Assembly (NCBI GenBank): GCA_963921935.1
Contig: OY998184.1
Span: forward strand, 30,471,567 to 30,535,566
Length of the DNA: 64,000 bases
Direction: 5' to 3'
Source of the DNA: Galeruca laticollis
Taxonomy: Eukaryota; Arthropoda; Insecta; Coleoptera; Chrysomelidae
The translations under genes and the position numbers were made by a program. How positions within the stretch are numbered: position 1 is the first letter of the stretch; the number at the start of each line of letters is the position of its first letter. The notes beneath the pieces are model-generated. The model was not told the DNA's origin, searched no databases, and was given only the letters and a program-made list of their open reading frames with translations. This document shows positions 1-10,248 of this stretch, piece by piece.

Positions 1-532
1 GTTTCATGCCAAAAATATTCTGTCGCTAGCATTCCATGCTTTGGAAATAATTTTGAAGTTCACATATGGTTGACAGTGGTCTGCGTCATACTAATAATAA
101 AATCTTAAAAATGGTAATTTTGATACTGAATTATTGTTAAATCATATGTATTATAATGATCTAAACAATTGTATTCATTCTTTTAGGTTTATCTTTGTTT
201 TGGATAATCTCTATGAAGTAAATGCCAAATTTAGAACTGATTATTTTATCTAATGAAGATTTATAGTGATATATGTATGAACTATGTAATAAAGTGTTGA
301 CATCATGGTAAATATTTTGAATAATATTTTAGTATTTCAATGTTCATAGTAAATAAATTATATGATAGGTTTCCACTCAACATTCAATTCACTTCAGCTT
401 CATTCAAATATGATAAAAATAAATAATTCTCTATGTTTTGTTGATTTGTAACAAACTTCCTGCCACACAATCACGGAAACCTCTCACATCAATACCTTCT
501 AACACTTCTAGACGTTGTGATGAGTTCAATAT
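1..532. other. Left flank, no recognisable gene
   Basis: AT-rich sequence left of the first Gypsy element. A short minus-strand open stretch at about 431-530 reads like protein (it contains EVLEGIDVRGF) and runs into the TA microsatellite. It is too short to assign and could be a remnant exon or part of an older repeat. I see nothing else here. Confidence 0.4.
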
Positions 533-534
533 AA

Positions 535-587
<53 letters not shown>
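533..587. repeat. (TA)n microsatellite at the Gypsy insertion site
   Basis: An almost pure TA dinucleotide run that directly abuts the outer edge of the left LTR. The right LTR is also followed by a TA-rich run (10247-10260), which suggests that the element integrated into a TA microsatellite, so the target-site duplication cannot be told apart from the repeat. The open frames of alternating Ile and Tyr across it are artefacts. Confidence 0.8.
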
Positions 588-590
<3 letters not shown>

Positions 591-2618
591 AACTGGATAG
601 ATTTTAGCCCTACATTGGGGGCCATTTTTTTAAACTTGATAGACTTATCCTTTGTAATAATAATAAAAAATAGTTAGTTTAGATTTACTTTAAACTTTTT
701 ATTATTAGCCCAGTATATAGATAATTTTAAATAGGTGATAAACAATTTAAGCTACTTGCATGAGAAATTTCTTATCTCAGGGTAGAGTTCAAGTATATAA
801 AAATTAAACGGTTTCATTTTTTAATATTAGCGCCAAAATCAATAAATTCTTTATAATTTAAAACAAATTTGTTGATCAAAATATATTATTTACCTAATAA
901 TTATGAACTGAATACGGTCCTGCCCTGCTTGAAATCAAATCTCTGCACCATTCATAGATGACAGTTCAAACTTCTACCTATAGAAAATAGATGGAGCGGA
1001 AATCACCAGATGAAATGAAAATCTCAACGTACAGTTTTAAATCGTTCTTTAAAAGAAACAAAACGTTGTTTAATGTGATGAAAATAAATACATTACTCTT
1101 TTACAAGTGTTCTTGAAGAAATTCAACTATCTAAGATGATGATTCATTCATACAACAGACACACACTCTGGTGAGATATTAATTCTAAGGGTGAATTACA
1201 ATTATGCAACTTGGTATACAAATAAATTATAGAAGATGGCGAACTATAAACTTTTTAGCGTCCATGTAACATTAAAGTTCAGTTGTTTACACAAATCGGT
1301 AAGTTCGTTTAACTTTTTATGTTTTAATAAATTGAATTTAAATACCTTGTTCACTATACTGTTTTTGTTTATTCACCTCAATTATCAGTTCCTTCAATCT
1401 ATTCTAGGTTCTCTCTCTCTCTTGGGATAAATCCGTTCTTCCCGTCCATTTCCACCAAATCAGGAATTGACGCTGTATTTCTCCCAACATCAAAACACTT
1501 TGGATGAAATTCCATGATTCAGTGTTTTCTGAAAGGTATTGTCGAGACATTGCTTCCACAATACAACAATTGACCATTTATAAAAGAAAAGTCACGGTTA
1601 GTACCACATAATATATATCAATTCCTTTTTATATTTTGTAGTTATTAATATTTACTTAATTACTTACATTAACGTATATCTCGTAAGTATAATGTATTTG
1701 TTTCTTGAATTCCATAGCCAAAACTGATATTTCTCAAATATTTAAAATAATTTTCTTTACCAAAATAATTTTTCTTGTTCCAAATTTTTGCTACCCCAAA
1801 AAGAGACTTCTTAGTGAATAGTCTACATAATCAACAACTTTTTTCATTCAAATTTTTTTTATCATTAGCAACGTAATTGTCGCTGATGTGATTCTTTTAA
1901 ACGTTTATTTACCAATCAAAATTGACTATCAATTTCATCATTGAAAACCTTCACTTCAAACAGTGAATCGTCCCTCCATCATATCAGGACATTCTATTCT
2001 AAATTTTTCAATTGCTTAAACCTCATATATTGTTTTCTCCCAACAATATTTCATAAAAATTTTAACTGACATTTGTTAATCTCTAAGTGTGTATGTAAAA
2101 TGAAAATTCTTAATATTTTTAGATGACAGCTGTTAACTTCAAATATATGTGCAAAATGAATATTCGTTTTGCATATGTCATGCTTTCTGAAATTCATATT
2201 ATTATACAGCTTCCTATCTAGTTATGTCTAAACAGTTACCCTTTCTTATGTTAATATTTCTTTCAACAAATATTGTTTGGTTTCTTCTGACAAATTCATA
2301 AGATTATCTTAATTTCACAGAATAAAGAAACATTAGTTTTTTATTTTATCATAAACAAAGTTCTGATACTTAATCTTTTGAATAAAAATTGTGTTATTTT
2401 GTTTCACATAATTTGTTTCTCGCACCTATTCACAATTTTCCCTACGTTTATACGGTCTGTCTTGTGTATGCCTCCTCTATCAAATAGTGTATCATACAGA
2501 TTGTCTCCATTCAAATGATAAAAAAAAATTCAGACTTAAAAAAAATTCTTCTAAATTACAATGCACAATCTTTAATTTTTATTATTTAATATACAGGGTG
2601 TTTCACTCTATAATAACA
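586..2618 (-). repeat. Left LTR (3' LTR of the minus-strand element)
   Basis: About 2,033 bp, nearly identical to 8219-10246 in the same orientation. The inner edge is well defined: on the minus strand the polypurine tract AGGGGA is followed at once by TGTTATTATAGAGTG, giving a TG start. The outer edge ends in the TA microsatellite. Compared with the other LTR it has 8 extra bases near 1818 and a replaced short segment near 655-675. It includes a tRNA-Lys PBS-like motif at about 606-624. Confidence 0.9.
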
Positions 2619-2630
2619 TCCCCTAAATTT
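2619..2630 (-). promoter_or_regulatory. Polypurine tract of the first Gypsy element
   Basis: On the minus strand this reads AAATTTAGGGGA and lies directly before the TG that opens the 3' LTR. It is where plus-strand DNA synthesis would start, and it fixes the inner boundary of the left LTR. Confidence 0.75.
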
Positions 2631-2720
2631 TGCGTTTATCAAATTTTGATGTTAGGAAAAATTTTATGAACGCAAATCTTACCTTAAACATTTATTATAT
2701 TCCTTTTCTTTACTTCTTCA

Positions 2721-3905
2721 TTAATTATTGTACTTATATAGATCCTTTATATTGAAGACAGCTCTTATTTCATCACTTTCCATATATCTTAAAACATAGC
2801 TATTTATCCCGTTCTCATTGTCTATAACATATGGTCCCTCGAAAGGTGGTTTCAATTTCGCACACATTTGTTTGCTCCTATCTGATACCCTTAAAGCACG
2901 GACGATCACTAAATCCCCTTTTTTAAATGTTGTTTTTATTTTTCCCTTTTTTTCCATTCTCCGTAGGTATTTATTTGCATTGTTTTGCAAATTTTTATTC
3001 ACTCTTTGCAATACCTTTCCAAACTCTTCTGCAGTATCTATTTCCCATTTTCTCTGAGGTCTCAGTTGTGTCATTAAATAAATTGGACTCTCCATTGTTA
3101 CAGTGTTTGGCAAATTGTTTAAATAATTTTGAATTTCTTCCAGATGATTTTCCCAATTATCATGGTTTTGATCACACAAAGTTATTCTCATAAACTTTAT
3201 CACTTCCCTAATGTATCTCTCAGATGGATTTGCAGATGGGTGTCGGATACTAATCGTTTTTAAATTTATTTTGTTTCTGCCACAGAATTTCCTAAATCTT
3301 TCATTAGTAAAATAGGTAGCATTGTCTGTGATAGAATTTTCTGGTTTTATAATTTCCTGCATGTATTCTGATGGTTTTTCCATAATTATTCTACTTTTAG
3401 TTGTCTTTGTCGGGTATAATTTTACAAATTTTGAAAATAAATCAACTGCTATTAGGATATGACGATTTCCTTGTTTACTGGGTATCAAATTACTCAGAAA
3501 ATCTATAGCAATTATTTCTCCACATCTTGTTGTTACTATAGACTTTGCTATGTTCTCATTTCTCCTATGTTTACTTTTTCCCAATTGACAAATATGACAT
3601 GTGCTAGTGATTAATTTTGCAATACTTTGGTCCCCCTTACTAATATAATTTTCTCTAAACAGTAACCATAATTTCCTACCTCCTATGTGTCCATTGTTTC
3701 TATGTAAATTCTCCAAAATTTTTGTAGCTAAATTTTCTGTTATCATAAACAAATCTGCTTCCCCATTTTTCCTTATCCATATTTCCTCTTTCAATTGTCC
3801 TCTTCGTTTCTGTTTTTCTGTCAATTCCATTTGGTCCTCTATGATACTATTTAAAGAAAATATCCCATCTAGATCTTTCATTATATTTACTCCAATCTTA
3901 ACAAT
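2721..3905 (-). pseudogene. Gypsy integrase domain of pol
   Basis: Integrase catalyses insertion of the retrotransposon DNA into the chromosome. The frame is open for 386 codons. The N-terminal HHCC zinc finger is visible (His in NLHRNNGH, then CHICQ). The catalytic core shows the D,D-35-E set: Asp in IAIDF, Asp in ITDNA, Glu in PSERY. A C-terminal basic region with EGPYVID resembles the GPY/F module. It is in the same frame as the upstream RT/RNase H but separated from it by an in-frame TGA at 3906-3908, so it cannot be made as one polyprotein without readthrough. The first Met is probably not a real start, because this is a pol segment. It ends about 100 bases before the polypurine tract, leaving no room for env. 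Confidence 0.92.
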
Positions 3906-4913
3906 TCATTTATTTATATCATTATTCCCCTTACTTTCTCTGCTTAACGCATCTGCCACTACATTCGTCTTTCCTGGGATGTATTTAATTTCAAAGTCAT
4001 ATTCTTGTAATATTAAACCCCATCTATGAACTCTGCTATTGCCAAATCTGTTTTTCAAAATAGTTGGAAGCGAAGAATGATCGGTTTCTATTGTAAATTT
4101 TGCTCCTAATAAATAACATCTAAATTTTGTCACACAGAAAATTATACTTGCCAATTCTAGCTCTGACACTCCATAATTTCTTTCATAGTTCTTCGTTACC
4201 CTTGATACAAAACATATGGGTACCTCCATGTCATTTTGTATTTGTAATAAGACTCCTGCAAACCTTTCTTTAGATGCGTCCGTTCGTAATATGAAAGGTA
4301 GGTCATAACTCGGATGATAAACTTTCAGTTGTTTAGTAAAAGCTTCTTTTAAATCATTAAAAGCCATTTCTGTTTCCTCAGTCCACTTCCATTTATTGTC
4401 CTTCTTTAACAGCTTTATTAATGGTATCTGTTTCGTGCTCATATCAGGTATCAGACGTTTGAAGTAAATCATCATCCCTAGAAATCCTCTCAGAGATTTT
4501 AGATTTGATGGTCTTTTATACTCTATTATTGCTTGGATCCTCTCTTCATCCATGGACATCCCATTTTTGTCTATTTTATAACCTAGGAAGCATATCTCTT
4601 CCTGATAAAATTTACATTTATTTTGATTTATTTTTAAACCTGATCTATCTAATTCTTTTAAAATTATTTCTATATGTTTTAGGTGTTCTTCTTCATCATT
4701 TGAGAAGATCAATATATCATCGATATAATGAAGTGCAAAGTCTTCAAATTTATTTAGTATTTGGTGTAATGCTCTAACCAAGGCCGAACAAGCACTTTGT
4801 ATACCATATGGAGCTACACAGAATCTGTACAACACACCATCAATAGAGAAGCCAGTGTAATCTCTACTATCTTCATCCAAAGGAATCAACCAAAAACTGT
4901 GTTTTAAATCAAC
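3906..4913 (-). pseudogene. Gypsy reverse transcriptase (C-terminal half) and RNase H
   Basis: This continues the protease/RT frame after an in-frame TAA at 4914-4916. The stop falls inside the RT motif that normally reads FSK(L/V)DL; here FS is followed by the stop and then VDLKHSFWLIPL. The catalytic YIDDI box is intact at about 4712-4729, followed by the usual thumb sequence (GLKINQNKC). RNase H has its acidic residues in LRTDAS, SELELA, ETDHSSL and VADALSR. The frame closes at the TGA before integrase. The disruption is a single nonsense change and not a frameshift. Function: minus- and plus-strand DNA synthesis and removal of template RNA. Confidence 0.93.
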
Positions 4914-5316
4914 TTATGAAAATATTTTCGTATTCGTAATGCGCCCAAAAATTGCTTCCACATTCATTGGAGCCTCGTATTGTGGTACAGTGTATTGATT
5001 AATATTTCTTGCATCTAGGCATAATCTTAAATCACCATTTGCTTTCTTTACGACCACAATAGGATTTACATATCTTGTGTTACATCTCTCTATAATACCA
5101 TCCTTTAGCATATTTTGTATCTCTGAATCAATTTCTTTCCTATATTTGTAAGGTATGGGATATGTTCTTATTCTGAAATTCTCTATTCCCTTAACTTCTA
5201 TCTTATGTACATAGTTATTTGCCATTCTCATCTCTTTTTTAACTAATCCTTTATATTTAATTATTAAATTCTTCACTTTCTCTGCATATTCCTTATTTCC
5301 ACACACTAATTCCAAT

Positions 5317-5505
5317 TCTTCCATTATTTCATCCCTCACCATATTCCATAACTTCCTATTATCCTCTTCAAATTCCAATTCTTCCATATTTCCACTCCTT
5401 TTTATATTCCATAACTTCCTATTATCCTCTCCAATTGCCAATTCTTCCATATTTCCAATCCTTTCTATATTCCATAACTTCTTATTATCCTCTTCAATTT
5501 CCAAT
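5317..5505 (-). repeat. Three in-frame 63-bp repeats in the protease-RT linker
   Basis: The word attccataac recurs at 5343, 5406 and 5469, exactly 63 bases apart. Each unit encodes 21 residues of the type EEDNRKLWN-x-R-x-G-NMEELE. The repeats keep the pol frame. The units differ at several positions, so the expansion is not the newest event in the element. Confidence 0.85.
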
Positions 5506-5965
5506 TCTATATTTCCTTCTTCAAATTCAATTCTATTACCATTTAATTCAATCTCCATCTTTTCAAAATCAATTCTTGCTTTATATTTCGTTAATTCATC
5601 TATTCCTATAACTATGTCTGATTCTAAATTATCTACTAACAACAATTGCATCTCCACTTCTTTCCCATCCTTTAATTCAATACTTTGTATTATAGATTTG
5701 CTAACTTCACACAATTTCTTTCCGTTTGCTCCTATTAATGTAGTTTTCGGTATTTTAACTAGCTTATTTTCATAATTTTCAATATTTTCTTCAATTAGTT
5801 TTGTTTTTATTATGAATGCTTCCGAGCCTGTATCTATCAATATTTTGACTAGTTTCCCATTTAATTTTCCTTCAATTTTTATCAATCCCATTGCTCCTTT
5901 GTATTCCAAATCTTCCCCAAATTTAATATATTCCCTTGGATGTTCATATGTACAGATGATATTTC

Positions 5966-8096
5966 TTACATTTGGTATGTGCTCGATCCAAAATTTTGGT
6001 CGGGTTCTTGTTCTGTAATAATTTCCGGTTCTACCGATATCACTCTCTCTTCTCTTCTTTGAATATTATTTATCCTTCTTTGTCCTCCATTTCCGTTTCC
6101 TCTTTCTTCCTCCCTATAATCTTTTCTTTGTTCTCTAATTTCTTCTCTTTGTCGGTTGTCGTATTTTCCACTTCTGTTATTTTGCTCCCTGTAGTTTTGT
6201 TCTCTATAATTGTTATTATTGTTATTATTATTGTATCTAAAATTTCTGTTATAATTGTTTTGATTGTTAAAATTTCTGTTATAATTATTGTTATTTCCTG
6301 TATTGTTGTTATAATTATTGTTTTTGTTATTGTATCCATTGTTATAATTTCTATTATTTATGTTGTTTGCTCTATTATAACTTTGTTCATAATTATCTCT
6401 TCTATTATTTTGATTACTTGTATTATTCTCATAATTATTATTGTTATTGTATTGATTATTTCTATTAAAATTATTATTATTGTTATTCTGTTGATTATTT
6501 CTATTAAAATTGTTACTATTATTGTTTTTACTTCGATTATAATTATTGTTATCCACTTTGTTTCTTTCCAATCTTTGCAAATAACTACTTAGTTGCTCTA
6601 TATTTGTAACATTTTGAATAGCAATTATCTCAGTTATTTCACATTTTTAATGTCTAGATATAAACATTATAATTTCCTCTTCTGGAATCGGTGGATCTAG
6701 GAACTTCGCATTCATAAATACTTTCATACCGTATTCATTCATGCTGTTTCCTCTTCCTACTTCATATTTTCCTGAGTAGAGTCTCTCTCTTACTCTCGCT
6801 TGTGCACTGTTTCCCCAGAAGTATTTTATAAATTGATCTTCAAAGTCTTCAAAATTTTTAAATTCGTCTTCCTTACTCGTGTACCACACTAGTGCATGGT
6901 TATCCAGGTTTTCTCTAATCATTTCCTTAGTGTCTTCTCTATTTTGTATATTTTTTATTTTATTCTTTAAAATTTTGATAAAAACCTTTGGGTGTATTTT
7001 CCTGTTGTCACCTTAAAATTTATGTTTTCCCCTGTTGCCTATATAATTGTTTATTATTTTCGTTTCAATCATTCCATTCCTTGTTTCTTGGAAATTCATA
7101 TCTCCTCTTCGAACATGTTTTTCCTGTAGATAATATAACCTTTCTTCCATGTCTTCTAATTTTCTCGTCATTTCCTGTGTTTCTCTGGATTGTTCTTCTT
7201 TGGAAATTTTATTTCCAATCTGTTCAATTTTTCCTTTCATAAGTTCAATTTCCTTTTGTATTTCTCTAATCTTCTTCTCTGTTTTCATTCCTTCCTGTTT
7301 TTGTTTCTCTTTACATGCTTCTTCAACATTTTGTTGGAATTCCGTTAAAGTTCTGTCCCATTTTCCCTCTAGGTTTCCCATTCTTTCTTGGGTGTCCTAA
7401 ACTCCCATTTTGATTTCCTTGACTTCTCTTTGAATTTCTCCTTTGAAATCCTTTTCTTTCTTCTCAATTTCCTTAATTTTGTTGATTTGTAAATTTTCTA
7501 TTTCCATGATCCTTCCAATCACTTCTCCTCTTATTTCTTGTTTGGTGGATTCAATTTTGTTTTCCATATATATGTTTGATTCCTCCAGTTTATTTTCTAC
7601 ATGTCCCAATTTTTCTTCCATCAATTTTATTATTATTTCCTTTGTTTGTTTTATTTCTTGTCTATTTTTATTCATATCTTCCCTAATATCATCCCTCATA
7701 CTATTCATATTCTCATTTTGTTTATCCATTTTTTTATCTTGTTTATCCAAATCTCCTCTTATTTCTCTCATCATCATTTGGAGCATACTCACAACGTCCA
7801 TTTCCTCTTTTTTTTTATTTAAATTCTTGTTTGTCCTCTTCTGTTTGTTTTTTAGACTCTTGTCTATCCCCTTGTTCTGTTTCTTCTTGCAATGGTGCAT
7901 CTTCTTCTTCCTGTCCTTGTTCTGCAATATCTTCGTCTGGACGTTCTCTTCCTTGTTTCAAGTATTGCATTTGAAAATCTCCTCTTCCATGATTCCTTTC
8001 CTCCCTCTCTTGTTCAGATCCACTTTCACCTCCTACTTGTTTTCCGTCTCTCAAAGTCATCTTCCTTTCCATTTTTGTATTTGACTCTTCTTTCAA
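5966..8096 (-). pseudogene. Gypsy gag, broken by stops and one frameshift
   Basis: Gag forms the particle that packages the RNA. The first block (about 7815-8096, MKEESNTKMERKMTL) is acidic and Gln/Glu-rich. A shift in an A-run near 7807-7825 leads into a long predicted coiled coil (about 7020-7790, many heptads of E, K, I). A capsid-like part follows near 6650-7010 (IHPKVFIK, then W-Y/F-x2-F spacing in EDFEDQFIKYFWG). The C-terminal tail is extremely Asn-rich (about 6110-6560), replacing the usual CCHC knuckle, and ends RRINNIQRREERVISVEPEI. In-frame stops lie at 7397 (TAG), 7013 (TAA) and 6647 (TAA). All downstream blocks share one frame, so most damage is point nonsense. Confidence 0.85.
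5990..5996 (-). promoter_or_regulatory. Putative -1 ribosomal frameshift heptamer A AAT TTT
   Basis: In the gag frame the codons read CAA AAT TTT GGA, which gives the heptamer A AAT TTT (pattern X XXY YYZ) ten codons before the gag stop at 5966. Slipping back one base gives AAA TTT TGG ATC and enters an open frame that runs without interruption into protease. This is the expected way to make Gag-Pol. I did not identify the downstream stimulatory structure. Confidence 0.7.
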
Positions 8097-8137
8097 TACA
8101 GTTAAAAATTTGTTTCAATCCTTTTTATTATTATTTA

Positions 8138-8257
8138 CCTTCGTTTGGTGCGTCAATTATTATAATTCGTTTAATATAAACGTTTTATATTACTTTAGCC
8201 CCACGTTGCGTGCGTCATTTATTAACTGGATAGATTTTAGCCCTACATTGGGGGCCA
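8138..8257 (-). promoter_or_regulatory. Primer binding site region with three tRNA-Lys-like motifs
   Basis: Three motifs matching the complement of the insect tRNA-Lys 3' end lie in the same direction: 8239-8257 (inside the LTR end), 8197-8217 (one base from the LTR edge, the positional PBS) and 8138-8155 (weakest). On the plus strand the first two read AGCCCTACATTGGGGGCCA and AGCCCCACGTTGCG..., compared with the known tRNA-Lys end AGCCCCACGTTGGGCG plus CCA. The matches are imperfect, so these are decayed or near-PBS copies. Confidence 0.7.
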
Positions 8258-10246
8258 TTTTTTTAAACTGGATAGACTTATCCTTTGTAATGAAAAATAT
8301 ACTTAATATTTTATTTAGTTTAGATTTACTTTAAACTTTTTATTATTAGCCCAGTATATAGATAATTTTAAATAGGTGATAAACAATTTATGCTACTTGC
8401 ATGAGAAATTTCTTATCTCAGGGTAGAGTTCAAGTATATAAAAATTAAACGGTTTCATTTTTTAATATTAGCGCCAAAATCAATAAATTCTTTATATTTT
8501 AAAACTAATTTGTTGATCAAAATATATTATTTACTTAATAATTATGAACTGAATACGGTCCTGCCCTGCTTGGAATCAAATCTCTGCACCATTCATAGAT
8601 GTCAGTTCAAACTTCTACCTATAGAAAATAGATAGAGCGGAAATCACCAGATGAAATGAAAATCTCAACGTACAGTTTTAAATCGTTCTTTAAAAGAAAC
8701 AAAACGTTGTTTAATGTGATGAAAATAAATACATTACTCTTTTACAAGTGTTCTTGAAGAAATTCAACTATCTGAAATAATGATTCATTCATACAACAGA
8801 CACACACTCTAGTGAGATATTAATTCTAAGGGTGAATTACAATTATGCAACTTGGTATACAAATAAATTATAGAAGATGGCGAACTATAAACTTTTTAGC
8901 GTCCATGTAACATTAAAGTTCAGTTCTTTACACAAATCGGTAAGTTCGTTTAACTTTTTATGTATTAATAAATTGAATTTAAATACCTTGTTCACTATAC
9001 TGTTTTTGTTTATTCACCTCAATGATCAGTTCCTTTAATCTATTTTAGGTTCTCTCTCTCTTGGAATAAATCCGTTCTTCCTGTCCATTTCCACCAAATC
9101 AGGAATTGACGCTGTATTTCTTCCAACATCAAAACACTTTGGATGAAATTCCATGATTCAGTGTTTTCTGAAAGGTATTGTCGAGACATTGCTTCCACAA
9201 TACAACAATTGACCATTTATAAAAGAAAAGTCACGGTTAGTACCACATAATATATATCAATTCCTTTTTATATTTTGTAGTTATTAATATTTACTTAATT
9301 ACTTACATTAACGTATATCTCGTAAGTATAAAGTATTTGTTTCTTGAATTCCATAGCCAAAACTGATATTTCTCAAATATTTAAAATAATTTTCTTTACC
9401 AAAATAATTTTTCTTCTTCCAAATTTTTGCTACCCCAAAAAGAGACTTCTTAGTCTACATAATCAACAACTTTTTTCATTCAAATTTTTTTTATCATTAG
9501 CAACGTAATTGTCGCTGATGTGATTCTTTTAAACGTTTATTTACCAATCAAAATTGACTATCAGTTTCATCATTGAAAACCTTCGCTTCAAACAGTGAAT
9601 CGTCCCTCCATCATATCAGGACATTCTATTCTAAATTTTTCAATTGCTTAAACCTCATATATTGTTTTCTCCCAACAATATTTCATAAAAATTTTAACTG
9701 ACATTTGTTAATCTCTAAGTGTGTATGTAAAATGAAAATTCTTAATATTTTTAGATGACAGCTGTTAACTTCAAATATATGTGCAAAATGAATATTCGTT
9801 TTGCATATGTCATGCTTTCTGAAATTCATATTATTATACAGCTTCCTATCTAGTTATGTCGAAACAGTTACCCTTTTTATGTTAATATTTCTTTCAACAA
9901 ATATTGTTTGGTTTCTTCTGACAAATTCATAAGATTATCTTAATTTCACAGAATAAAGAAACATTAGTTTTTTTTATCATAAACAAAGTTCTGATACTCA
10001 ATTTTTTGAATAAAAATTGTGTTATTTTGTTTCACATAATTTGTTGCTCGCACCTATTCACAATTTTCCCTACGATTATACGGTCTGTCTTGTGTATGCC
10101 TTCTCTATCAAATAGTGTATCATACAGATTGTCTCCATTCAAATGATAAAAAAAAATTCAGACTTAAAAAAAATTCTTCTAAATTACAATGCACAATCTT
10201 TAATTTTTATTATTTAATATACAGGGTGTTTCACTCTATAATAATA
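8219..10246 (-). repeat. Right LTR (5' LTR of the minus-strand element)
   Basis: About 2,028 bp, the partner of 586-2618. It should hold the promoter for the element, with transcription leftwards, but I could not place a TATA box or initiator with confidence. The right edge reads TATAATAA followed by a TA-rich run, where the inner LTR reads TATAATAACA, so the last few bases have changed. Roughly 30 substitutions separate it from the left LTR. Confidence 0.9.
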
Positions 10247-10248
10247 CA

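Larger units (their letters stand above)
4914..5996 (-). pseudogene. Gypsy protease and reverse transcriptase (N-terminal half)
   Basis: The frame opens upstream of 5909 and overlaps the end of gag, one base back, as expected for -1 frameshifting. The retropepsin active site DTGSEA lies near 5820-5837, with a later VIGIDEL segment. Between protease and RT is a linker in which a 63-bp (21-residue) unit is repeated three times at about 5317-5505, each unit carrying EEDN(K/R)KLWN. RT palm sequences follow (DGIIERCNTRYVNPIVVVKK, then LRLCLDARNIN). The frame ends at a nonsense TAA at 4914. An ATG-less TTG at 5909 is not likely to be a real start. Confidence 0.9.
586..10248 (-). mobile_element. Ty3/Gypsy LTR retrotransposon, complete but mutated
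   Basis: An element of about 9.66 kb read on the minus strand: right LTR (5'), tRNA-Lys-like primer binding site, gag, pol (protease, reverse transcriptase, RNase H, integrase), polypurine tract, left LTR (3'). Integrase follows RNase H, which is the Ty3/Gypsy order. There is no env: only about 100 bases separate the integrase stop from the polypurine tract. The long LTRs and Lys primer recall the Osvaldo/Ulysses group of insect Gypsy elements, but that is inference. The two LTRs differ by roughly 30 substitutions plus small indels, counted by eye over about 2.0 kb, so the insertion is fairly young but not brand new. Gag and pol carry in-frame stops, so this copy looks non-autonomous. Confidence 0.93.

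Noticed and set aside
431..677. Open frames of alternating Ile-Tyr around 530-590, and similar ones at 27560-27610
   Set aside because: They arise from TA microsatellites read in any frame.
2487..2669. Small ORFs inside the LTRs
   Set aside because: Short, not conserved between the two LTRs in length, and without any domain.
5972..6592. A 206-codon hydrophobic plus-strand frame that looks like a membrane protein
   Set aside because: It is the antisense of the Asn-rich gag tail: AAT/AAC repeats read backwards give Ile and Val.
8197..8257. A tRNA-Lys gene fragment
   Set aside because: Only the 3' terminal ~18 bases match, at the expected position next to an LTR, which is a primer binding site and not a tRNA gene.
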